A stretch of DNA of 64,000 nucleotides from CADEDV01 sp048498035 (GTDB lineage: Bacteria > Bacteroidota > Bacteroidia > Chitinophagales > Chitinophagaceae), in the NCBI GenBank assembly GCA_048498035.1, contig JBEHYT010000002.1, forward strand, positions 1 through 64,000. The letters are read 5' to 3'. Made by a program: the position numbers and the translations under genes. How positions within the stretch are numbered: the stretch's first letter is position 1; every line of letters begins with the position of its first letter. Shown one piece after another: positions 1 to 7,703 of this stretch. The notes under the pieces were generated by a model that was not told the origin of the DNA, did no database searches, and saw only the letters and a program-made list of their open reading frames with translations.

Positions 1-1161
1 GACCTTTTCCGTGATAATTTTTTTAAAGTACAGGCGGATTGGTGTGCTGCCAATAATATGGAATACATGGTTCATGTAGACCATGAAGATAAATTGATGG
101 ACCTGGCAAGAACAGAAGGCGACTATTTCAAAGACATGCGGTTTGTTGCTGTGCCGGGTGTGGATGCGATCTGGAACCAGGTATGGTATGATAAAGTTGC
201 TGACTTTCCAAAACTCGCTTCTTCCGCTGCACACATGTATGGCAGGCCGCGGGCATTGAGTGAAACCTTTGCAGGATATAATCCAAGACCAACGGTTGAA
301 GATGCAAGATGGGTTATCAATTATCAGTTGGTAAGGGGAATCAATCTTTTTGAATACATGTTCTGGCCTGCATCTGCAAGTGGCCGTGATACCCCATCCG
401 GTTATCTTTCTGATTCATTATTCCCGGCTGTGGCGGAGTATTCCAACCGGGCGTCCTTCCTGCTTTCTAATGGAAAACCTGCGGCACAAATTGGCTTATA
501 CATGCCAACAGAAAGCATATGGCTGGGTAATGAAAATTCAAACAGCAGCCTTTTACATATTGCAAAGCAACTATCAGAAAAACAATTGGATTATGATTTT
601 GTAGATGAGCAAGGAATTGGTTCAATGTTTACATTACAAAATGGAACCTTTAAGAATTTAAGCGGACAAACTTATTCAACTATAATTATTCCTTCAGTAA
701 CTGTGATGAATGAAAAAGTAATAAGCAGGTTGCAGGAATTTAAAAGATCGGGTGGCAACGTCATCTTCTTAGGCACTCAGCCTTCTCTCATTTCCGGCAA
801 AACTTTTTTGGATGCTAAGAACCCGGCATCATTAAGCTGGGCAGATCATTATGAAAATGACAGCCTGACGTCTGAAGTCATCAATAAATTACCTGCTGAT
901 GTTGTATTGGATGGCATTTATCCTTCTGTAAAATACCTGCATCGTCAGTGGAAAGATGCTGACTTCTATTTTTTCTTTAATGAAGGAAAAGAAAATATTA
1001 AAACCAATGCAACATTAAATGGTAATGGAAACGCTGAAATATGGGATCCGGCATTTGCAATTATTTTGCTTGTGAAAAGTAATATCGCCGGAAAGGATAA
1101 AATAAATATCGCATTGGAATTGAATGCGCATGAAACTAAATTTATTGTTATTAAAAAATGA
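1..1161 (+). CDS. GH106-like alpha-L-rhamnosidase-type glycoside hydrolase, 3' part (cut by left edge)
   Basis: The reading frame is already open at base 1, so only the C-terminal ~386 residues are visible. The visible part has an (alpha/beta)-barrel end followed by a flavodoxin-like segment (motifs QIGLYMPTESIW, STIIIPSVTVM, GGNVIFLGTQ). This layout is found in large secreted GH106-type and related Bacteroidota hydrolases. The full GH106 gene at 7704 has comparable segments (VLLYFPIYDKYSE, YQTILLPDCKFI). The stop overlaps the next start by 4 bp (ATGA), so this gene and the following GH28 form one operon. Acting on rhamnose-containing pectin is inferred from the family and neighbours. The catalytic residues lie partly outside the window, so subfamily and activity are uncertain. 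Confidence 0.65.
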   Translation, partial: DLFRDNFFKVQADWCAANNMEYMVHVDHEDKLMDLARTEGDYFKDMRFVAVPGVDAIWNQVWYDKVADFPKLASSAAHMYGRPRALSETFAGYNPRPTVEDARWVINYQLVRGINLFEYMFWPASASGRDTPSGYLSDSLFPAVAEYSNRASFLLSNGKPAAQIGLYMPTESIWLGNENSNSSLLHIAKQLSEKQLDYDFVDEQGIGSMFTLQNGTFKNLSGQTYSTIIIPSVTVMNEKVISRLQEFKRSGGNVIFLGTQPSLISGKTFLDAKNPASLSWADHYENDSLTSEVINKLPADVVLDGIYPSVKYLHRQWKDADFYFFFNEGKENIKTNATLNGNGNAEIWDPAFAIILLVKSNIAGKDKINIALELNAHETKFIVIKK

Positions 1162-2438
1162 TATTCATGAAAAAATATTTCTCTTTGCTTTTTATCGTTT
1201 CGGTTGCCTGTTCGTCATTTCTTTTATTACCGAAAGCCAAAAAAAGATTTCTCATAACAGACTATGGCGCTAAAGCTGATACGTCGGTGATGAATACTGC
1301 CGCTATCCAAAAAGCAATTGATGATTGCGCTGCAAAGGGCGGCGGAGTGGTGGTGGTGCCCAAAGGAACTTTTATCAGCGGCGCTATTTTTCTCAAAAAA
1401 AATGTCAGCCTTACTGTTGAAAAAGATGGAGTGTTGAAGGGTTCTGCAAACCAATCCGATTATCCGCAGATACCAACAAGGTGGGAAGGTGAAGAACGTG
1501 TATGGACTTCAGCATTCATTAATGCAATAGGTGTAGATAATATTGAATTAAATGGGGAAGGAACTATTGACGGAAGCGGGGATGTGTGGGTAAGCCGTAT
1601 GCCACGCCGCTTACCTGGAGATACAACTGTTAGAAATACCGGGCCACGGCTGGGCCGTCCAAGATTGATTTGTTTTGATAATTGTAAAAACATAAAAATA
1701 TCCGGCCTGCATTTGCACAACCAGGCAGTTTGGTGTGTGCATGTTCTCTATTGTAAAAAAGTTTCTATAGAAAATTTAAATATCACTGCGGATCATAACA
1801 TTCCAAGCTCTGATGGCATTGATATAGATTCCAGCGATGATGTGAACATAAGCGGTTGCTATATTAATGTGAATGATGATTGCATTTCCATCAAGAGCGG
1901 CAAGGATGACGACGGGCTTCGGGTTAACCGCCCGAGTGAAAATATAGTGATCGAAAATTGCATATTCGGTTACGGTCATGGTGGTGTGGCAATGGGCAGC
2001 GAAACTTCCGGTGGAATAAGAAACGTTGAGGTTCGCAACTGCATCGTACAGGAAGATAACTGGGCGCCGATTCGATTTAAATCGCAACCAAGCCGTAGCG
2101 GTGTAGTAGAAAATATAACCTATAAAAATATTGTACTGAAAAATACACGTAAGGCTTTTGAGTTTAACATGGCCTGGCGGATGGTGAATCCAAGGCCACC
2201 AGCCAAAATTTTACCAATTGTCAGGAATGTAAACATCATTAATGTAACCGGTACGGTAGATGTGGTGGGAGATATGCATGGTTTAAAAGGCAGCCCGATA
2301 GATGGAGTAACATTTAAAGACTGCAACATTACCGCTAAAAAAGGTTTTTTTATTGAGTACGCAAAAAATGTGGATCTGAGCGGGTTGAAAATAATTGGCG
2401 TGGAAGGTGAAGCGATCATTCAAAAGAATGATGAGTGA
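1158..2438 (+). CDS. GH28 family glycoside hydrolase (polygalacturonase-like)
   Basis: This is a right-handed beta-helix enzyme of about 426 residues. It starts with a signal or lipoprotein-like hydrophobic N-terminus, then the typical opening ITDYGA and later AIQKAIDDC. The GH28 catalytic signatures are all visible: SDGID (NTD equivalent), NDDCIS (the Asp-Asp pair), GHGG and IRFKS (RIK equivalent). GH28 enzymes hydrolyse alpha-galacturonosyl or related bonds in homogalacturonan and rhamnogalacturonan. Start 1158 overlaps the upstream stop; a start at 1167 (MKKYF) is equally possible. The location between a GH106-type gene and a sugar-binding protein supports action on pectin oligosaccharides. 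Confidence 0.9.
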   Translation: MIFMKKYFSLLFIVSVACSSFLLLPKAKKRFLITDYGAKADTSVMNTAAIQKAIDDCAAKGGGVVVVPKGTFISGAIFLKKNVSLTVEKDGVLKGSANQSDYPQIPTRWEGEERVWTSAFINAIGVDNIELNGEGTIDGSGDVWVSRMPRRLPGDTTVRNTGPRLGRPRLICFDNCKNIKISGLHLHNQAVWCVHVLYCKKVSIENLNITADHNIPSSDGIDIDSSDDVNISGCYINVNDDCISIKSGKDDDGLRVNRPSENIVIENCIFGYGHGGVAMGSETSGGIRNVEVRNCIVQEDNWAPIRFKSQPSRSGVVENITYKNIVLKNTRKAFEFNMAWRMVNPRPPAKILPIVRNVNIINVTGTVDVVGDMHGLKGSPIDGVTFKDCNITAKKGFFIEYAKNVDLSGLKIIGVEGEAIIQKNDE

Positions 2439-2469
2439 TTATGATCATCGGGTAACATTTCATAAAATA

Positions 2470-3546
2470 ATGTTTATGGTAAAATATAAATTATTGGTTT
2501 TAAGCTTTCTCGTTTTCTGTAAATTTTCATTTGCGCAGGAAACCCGTCATTTCAAAATCTTCCAGTTCCCTGCTAACATGATTCCCCGTATTGACGGTGA
2601 TAAATCCGATTGGGACATGGTGCCGGACAGTTTTGCTATTGGCAGCGACCAGTTGGTGGACGATAATCATCATTTTCCTACTCCCGATCCCAAAAATATA
2701 GATGTAAAAGTAAAAGTGGGCTGGGTAAAAGGAATGAACCGTTTATATTTTTTGTACGAAGCCTATGACAATTACTGGGATTTTTCATTGCCGGGTTTAC
2801 ACAATGATATATTTGAAGTAGCTGTAGATGGCGACCGTTCCGGCGGACCTTTTATAGATGAACTGCATCCTAATCCTGATAAAGACAGGTGGGAAGCTTA
2901 TTTTGATTTTCACGGAGTACAAGCACAGAACTATCACATCTTCACGCCTGCTGAAGGAAAAGACTGGACAATGGTCTGGGGCAGCCAGCCCTGGATCAAG
3001 GACCTGCCTTATGCCAACGCAGCCTACAATTATAATTTTAAACCCGGCGATTCAGGCAGGTTGGTACTGGAGTTCTTTATCACTCCGTTCGACTATGCCG
3101 GTAATGAACCTTCCCGTTCGATAGAATCAAACCTGTATGAAAACAAGATCATTTCCATGAGCTGGGCGGTAATAGATTATGATGATGTAAACGATATGAA
3201 GAAACAGGGTTTCTGGAATTTATCAAGGCAACATAAAATGTATGGTAATGCTTCTTATCATTTACCATTTACATTAATGCCTTTGGATAGCCGGTTTAAG
3301 AAAAAGATTGATGCACAATGGTCTTTTAAAGTGGTGGATATGAAACGAAGACTGGTAGCGTTTATTGATGAATCGGAAGGAAAGATCACTTCGTGGAAAT
3401 GGGATTTTGGCGATAAAACCACTTCTACTGAACAGCATCCGATACATCAGTATAAAGATGCCGGTAAATACTTAGTCACATTGTGGATAGAAGGACCTGA
3501 TGGTAAGTCACGAAGATCAAAGCTGTGGGATGTGGCGGTTAAATAA
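2470..3546 (+). CDS. Secreted CBM9-like sugar-binding protein with C-terminal PKD domain
   Basis: The start at 2470 or 2476 is chosen because it gives a clean signal peptide (KLLVLSFLVFCKFSFAQ); longer starts run into the previous gene. The middle resembles the carbohydrate-binding, CBM9/DOMON-like beta-sandwich found in bacterial sugar-binding proteins (IDGDKSDWD near the start, VGWVKGMNRLYFLYEAYD). The last ~70 residues are a PKD-type Ig fold (ITSWKWDFGD, HQYKDAGKYLVTLWI). No catalytic motif was seen. It probably binds pectic glycans at the cell surface or periplasm. It sits 31 bp after a GH28 gene and 62 bp before a GH35-like gene, as part of the same operon. Confidence 0.7.
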   Translation: MFMVKYKLLVLSFLVFCKFSFAQETRHFKIFQFPANMIPRIDGDKSDWDMVPDSFAIGSDQLVDDNHHFPTPDPKNIDVKVKVGWVKGMNRLYFLYEAYDNYWDFSLPGLHNDIFEVAVDGDRSGGPFIDELHPNPDKDRWEAYFDFHGVQAQNYHIFTPAEGKDWTMVWGSQPWIKDLPYANAAYNYNFKPGDSGRLVLEFFITPFDYAGNEPSRSIESNLYENKIISMSWAVIDYDDVNDMKKQGFWNLSRQHKMYGNASYHLPFTLMPLDSRFKKKIDAQWSFKVVDMKRRLVAFIDESEGKITSWKWDFGDKTTSTEQHPIHQYKDAGKYLVTLWIEGPDGKSRRSKLWDVAVK

Positions 3547-3608
3547 AGATGCAAACAAAATTGTTTCAAACTAAAATTTCTATAATGCCAAGAAAAATAA
3601 TTGCTTCA

Positions 3609-5273
3609 ATGATAAAAAAAATAATGCTTGCTTCTTCTTTCTTTGTGATCATGGTTTGTGCAAATGCACAAGCCGTTAAGGGGCCGTACCTGGAAAAAAG
3701 AGGAAATGCTACCCAGCTTATTGTAAATGGACAACCTTTTTTGGTACTCTCCGGCGAGTTGCATAATTCCAGTTCTTCCAGCGCTGCTTATTTACGACCA
3801 ATCTGGAAAAATCTTAAGGAGATGCATCTGAATACAGTGCTTGCCGCTGTTACATGGGAATTAACTGAACCCGAAGAAGGCCATTTTGATTTTTCTATTG
3901 TGGATAGTCTTATCAGTAACGCAAGAAAAAACAATCTGCACCTTGTGTTGCTATGGTTCGGTAGCTGGAAAAATGGTTTATCGCATTATGCGCCAGCCTG
4001 GGTGAAAAATGATTACAAACGTTTTCCCCGTATGCACATAAAAGGGGGTTTCCCGGTAGAATCATTGACACCATTAAGTAATGAAACAATGAATGCCGAT
4101 GCTAAAGCTTTTGCTGCTATGATGAAATATGTAAAAGAAACGGATGCGGCACAGCAAACGGTAATCATGATCCAGGTACAGAATGAAGTGGGTTTACTCG
4201 GCGACAGTCGTGACCGGGGGCCATTGGCTGAAAAAGCATTTAATGAACCTGTACCAAAAGAACTCATCAGTCATTTGGTAAAAAATAAAGAAACACTTTT
4301 ACCTGAATTATATAAACTATGGTCATCAACAGGTTTCCGAACATCGGGTACGTGGCCCGAAGTATTTGGAACTTCAGCATCCGCGGATGAAGCTTTCATG
4401 GCATGGCATTATGCAAGGTTTATCAATAAAATGTGTGAAGCTGGCAAAGCGCAATATGCGATTCCGATGTTTGTTAATGCATGGATCGTTCAGCCTGAAG
4501 ATCTGGGTCCCGGTGATTATCCAAGCGGCGGGCCGCAATCGCATGTGCATGATATCTGGCGTGCTGCTCATACGGCACTTGATATATTGGCGCCGGATAT
4601 TTATTTACCCAACTTTGATGACATCAGTACCATGTATGCCCGTTCGGGAAATACATTATTCATACCGGAATCAAGGGCGGATGATAAAGGTGCAGCCAAT
4701 GTTTTTTATGTAATTGGCGGACACAACGCAATCGGTTATTCGCCATTTGGTATTGAAGAACGGGTAAGCGATCCGGTAAACGGACCGATACCCAAAGCCT
4801 ATGATGTATTGCAGCAACTGGTGCCGGAGATATTAAATGCCCAAAGCAAAAATACAATGGCAGGTATATGGTTGAACAGCACTAAGCAAAGAACAAAATT
4901 TGATTTGGGTGTCTATACACTGGATGTTCAACTGCGTCGTGGCAGAAGGTTGCTGGTACCCGGTTCAGCGCCGGAAACCGGTTATGGTTTGGTAATAGCT
5001 ACAGGCCCCGATGAATACATTATTGCCGGAAAGGACATACAAATAAATTTTTTCCCATTAACTCCCGGGCCTGCTTATGTGGGTTATGCATCCGTTGACG
5101 AAGGGAATTATATCAATGGTAAATGGGTGGCAGGCAGAAGGCTGAATGGGGACAACATCATGCTTAATTACAATATTGCAGATGAAGCAGCTCAGCAAAA
5201 AACAGGAAGTGTGGTAAGCCTGCAGGGTGATGGCCCGCAAATTCTGCATGTAAAGCTTTATCGCTTTGAATAA
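3609..5273 (+). CDS. GH35-like beta-galactosidase with DUF5597-type C-terminus
   Basis: This is a secreted (alpha/beta)8-barrel glycosidase. Start 3609 places the signal peptide (IMLASSFFVIMVCANAQA) right at the N-terminus; in-frame starts at 3549 and 3585 are also possible. The first residues of the barrel (FLVLSGELHNSS), the likely acid/base Glu in QVQNEVG and the likely nucleophile Glu in FIPESRAD match the GH35/GH42 clan. The C-terminal beta domain matches the DUF5597 group of Bacteroidota GH35-like enzymes. The likely substrate is a beta-galactosyl side chain of rhamnogalacturonan I, inferred from the surrounding pectin genes. Confidence 0.8.
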   Translation: MIKKIMLASSFFVIMVCANAQAVKGPYLEKRGNATQLIVNGQPFLVLSGELHNSSSSSAAYLRPIWKNLKEMHLNTVLAAVTWELTEPEEGHFDFSIVDSLISNARKNNLHLVLLWFGSWKNGLSHYAPAWVKNDYKRFPRMHIKGGFPVESLTPLSNETMNADAKAFAAMMKYVKETDAAQQTVIMIQVQNEVGLLGDSRDRGPLAEKAFNEPVPKELISHLVKNKETLLPELYKLWSSTGFRTSGTWPEVFGTSASADEAFMAWHYARFINKMCEAGKAQYAIPMFVNAWIVQPEDLGPGDYPSGGPQSHVHDIWRAAHTALDILAPDIYLPNFDDISTMYARSGNTLFIPESRADDKGAANVFYVIGGHNAIGYSPFGIEERVSDPVNGPIPKAYDVLQQLVPEILNAQSKNTMAGIWLNSTKQRTKFDLGVYTLDVQLRRGRRLLVPGSAPETGYGLVIATGPDEYIIAGKDIQINFFPLTPGPAYVGYASVDEGNYINGKWVAGRRLNGDNIMLNYNIADEAAQQKTGSVVSLQGDGPQILHVKLYRFE

Positions 5274-5310
5274 ATGAACTTTTAAAATATTTTTTTTAAA
5301 AACAATCTAA

Positions 5311-6330
5311 ATGAACAGGATAAGCAGGATTCTCAGAAAAAATATTTCACCCTATCATTTGCTGTTGATAGGTATCGTATCATTTTTATTTACTGGTTGC
5401 ACATCACCAAAAAAAGCAAGCGGCTATTCATCATTACAAAACGATTACAATGACAGGCATCTTTTATTACGTGATGAAGGGATGTCTCAATTGAGTTACC
5501 AGGATTTAGCGAACCCTGACAAAAATTGGTATGTGCCTGTACCTCCCGGTCGTGATATGCAATTAGTAGGTAATGGCAGGGTATTGATTGGAACCGGTAG
5601 TGGTTATGAAGAACGAGAAATTGCAACGGGTAAAAAATTATTTGAACTCACTTCTTTTCCCGAAACCGTTGCGGCAAGAAGATTGCGAAACGGCAATACA
5701 TTATTGACGGGGGTAAACTGGCAGGGCAAAAAAGGAATTGTTTTGGTGGAAGTAGATGCATCCGGGGCAATTAAAAATTCTGTTACTTACCCTGGCTTTG
5801 ATTACGTCAGGCTTGTAAGAGAAACCCCATCAGGTAATTTTTTAATTACTTCTAATACTGTGGTCTTTGAAGGAAATAAATCGGGTGAGATTGTATGGCG
5901 TGCAAATATAACAGGTGTAAAAAACCCGCATACGTGGCAGGCTTTACGTTTGGCAAACGGACAGACATTGGTGAGCGCCGGTTATTCAAAAGATTTTCAA
6001 ATATTTTCTGCAGATGGGAAATTAATAGATAGTATAACCGGGCCTGCTGAAGTAAAACCAAATTTTTATTCGGGTTATCAAATTTTGTCCAATGGGAATT
6101 ATATCGTTACCAACTGGGAAGGGCATGGCCCAAAGTGGGGTGCAGTGGGTACGCAATTGCTTGAATATACGCCAAAGGGTGAACTTGCATGGAAGTGGCA
6201 ACAGGATGCGACAAAATTTTCTTCATTACAGGCAATATTAGTTTTGGATGGCTTAGATCTTAATTTATTGCACATAGAAGATAAAAATGGAATGTTGGCG
6301 CCGGTAAAAATCGCTAACATAAAGAACTAG
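5311..6330 (+). CDS. Lipoprotein with beta-propeller-like repeats, unknown function
   Basis: The N-terminus has a membrane segment ending in a lipobox (LFTGC, Cys about residue 30), so it is probably a lipoprotein. The rest shows short repeated blades built around patterns such as RRLRNGNTLLTG, RETPSGNFLITS, LRLANGQTLVSAG and QILSNGNYIVTNW. This is typical of a PQQ-like or arylsulfotransferase-like beta-propeller. No catalytic signature was recognised. It lies between a GH35-like enzyme and a PL22 lyase, so a role in binding or processing pectin fragments is possible. The gene begins with CAGGA-type sequence inside its first codons, but with a spacing different from the shared box. Confidence 0.6.
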   Translation: MNRISRILRKNISPYHLLLIGIVSFLFTGCTSPKKASGYSSLQNDYNDRHLLLRDEGMSQLSYQDLANPDKNWYVPVPPGRDMQLVGNGRVLIGTGSGYEEREIATGKKLFELTSFPETVAARRLRNGNTLLTGVNWQGKKGIVLVEVDASGAIKNSVTYPGFDYVRLVRETPSGNFLITSNTVVFEGNKSGEIVWRANITGVKNPHTWQALRLANGQTLVSAGYSKDFQIFSADGKLIDSITGPAEVKPNFYSGYQILSNGNYIVTNWEGHGPKWGAVGTQLLEYTPKGELAWKWQQDATKFSSLQAILVLDGLDLNLLHIEDKNGMLAPVKIANIKN

Positions 6331-6380
6331 TTTTTTAATAAAAGCTAATATTGTAATTGTGAGATCATCTTAATAGATAG

Positions 6381-6395
6381 CAGGATTGTACAGGA
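6381..6395 (+). promoter_or_regulatory. CAGGA-N5-CAGGA direct-repeat box upstream of the PL22 gene
   Basis: Two CAGGA half-sites lie exactly 10 bp apart (CAGGA TTGTA CAGGA), 49 bp before the lyase start codon. The same arrangement occurs in four other upstream gaps of this locus. One helical turn between half-sites is usual for a regulator with two DNA-binding modules on one DNA face. The regulator itself is not visible in the window. Confidence 0.6.
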
Positions 6396-6444
6396 TAACT
6401 TAACCAGTTTAAAGGCTTTACTTTATCAACTAAAAATTTGCTAT

Positions 6445-7695
6445 ATGAATAAGGTAAAGCTCTGCCTGTTTATTTATTTATTTATTATAACTTCCTTTAA
6501 ATCGTTTGCTCAACCGGTATTGGAAACTGCCAGTGGGCCAATGCCAAACGAATGGATCGATAAAGATACCCATCATAAAATAAAAAAATTATCCAGGATC
6601 GATGGAAGCAATATGAGTTTCTATTTTCACAACAATCCTTTTGTTGGCGATGAAATGGTATTTTATAACAGCAGCAATCCAAAAGGAGCAGAAGATGAAA
6701 ATAAAAAATTCGAGATCAACAACCAGAATTTAAGAAACAAGCAGTTATTTAAACTTGACCTGGCTACTTTTAAAGCAACGCAACTTACCAATCATCCCAT
6801 AACCATGGGCGGCGAAATTCTTTCTCCTAAATTGAATGAAGTTTTTTACCAGGTAAAGGACAGCGTATTTGCAGTAAATGTTGATACAAAAAAAGAAAGA
6901 CTGGTATATGTTTTTCCGGAAGACTTTAAAGCAGGTATTACTACCATAAATGCTGATGGTACTTTGCTGGCAGGCGCCTGGTCGGAGGATAAGGAAAGAG
7001 AATTGTTCAAACAGAACCCGGAGAAGAAAGATTATTTCAATGTTATTTACGAAGCAAAATTGCCGAGAACGTTGTTTACAGTCAATATTAAAACCGGTCA
7101 GCTCAATAAAATATTTACAGACAGCGCCTGGTTGAACCATATCCAGTTCTCTCCCACAAATCCATCCCAGCTTATGTTTTGCCACGAAGGCCCCTGGCAT
7201 AAAGTGGACAGGATATGGACCATTGATATTAATACGAAGCAGGTAAAACTCATACATAAAAGAACAATGGTTAACGAAATTGCCGGCCATGAATGGATTG
7301 GCGCAAGTGGCAAAACCATCTGGTTCGACCTGCAAATGCCCAAAGGTGAAACATTTTTTGTAGCTGGTGTAAATTTAAAAACGGGGAAAGAAATAAAATA
7401 CAGTTTAACAAGGAACGAATGGAGTGTACATTATAATTCATCGCCCGATGAAAAATTATTTGCCGGCGATGGAGGCGACCCCAATGCTGTGGCAAAAGCG
7501 CCTGATGGGAAATGGATATATTTGTTTACACCCGATGGAGATAAATTCATTTCAGAGAAATTAGTTAATATGAAAAATCATCAGTATAAACTTGAACCCA
7601 ATGTGCATTTTTCACCAGATGGCAAATGGATAATCTTCCGGGCCAATTTTGAGGGGATAGAAAATGTATATGCTGTAGAAATAAAAAAATCATAA
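6445..7695 (+). CDS. ogl: Oligogalacturonate lyase (PL22)
   Basis: This enzyme of about 416 residues has a signal peptide (LCLFIYLFIITSFKSFAQ) and a seven-bladed propeller. Characteristic PL22 motifs include CHEGPWHKVDRIW, the His-rich GHEWIG segment and GDGGDP. PL22 enzymes cleave di- and oligogalacturonides to 5-keto-4-deoxyuronate. A secreted version suggests a periplasmic location. It is preceded by a CAGGA-N5-CAGGA box and followed after 8 bp by a GH106 gene, so a new transcription unit probably begins here. The downstream KduI and KduD enzymes were not found in the window. Confidence 0.9.
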   Translation: MNKVKLCLFIYLFIITSFKSFAQPVLETASGPMPNEWIDKDTHHKIKKLSRIDGSNMSFYFHNNPFVGDEMVFYNSSNPKGAEDENKKFEINNQNLRNKQLFKLDLATFKATQLTNHPITMGGEILSPKLNEVFYQVKDSVFAVNVDTKKERLVYVFPEDFKAGITTINADGTLLAGAWSEDKERELFKQNPEKKDYFNVIYEAKLPRTLFTVNIKTGQLNKIFTDSAWLNHIQFSPTNPSQLMFCHEGPWHKVDRIWTIDINTKQVKLIHKRTMVNEIAGHEWIGASGKTIWFDLQMPKGETFFVAGVNLKTGKEIKYSLTRNEWSVHYNSSPDEKLFAGDGGDPNAVAKAPDGKWIYLFTPDGDKFISEKLVNMKNHQYKLEPNVHFSPDGKWIIFRANFEGIENVYAVEIKKS

Positions 7696-7703
7696 AAAAC
7701 AAC

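Noticed and set aside
5316..5329. CAGGA-TAAG-CAGGA at the start of the lipoprotein gene
   Set aside because: The period is 9 bp instead of 10 and the sequence is within the first codons (Asn-Arg-Ile-Ser-Arg-Ile), so it is not counted as a sixth regulon box.
6745..7335. Long minus-strand frame opposite the PL22 gene
   Set aside because: It lies entirely antisense to a well supported lyase gene and has no domain or signal features; it is a shadow.
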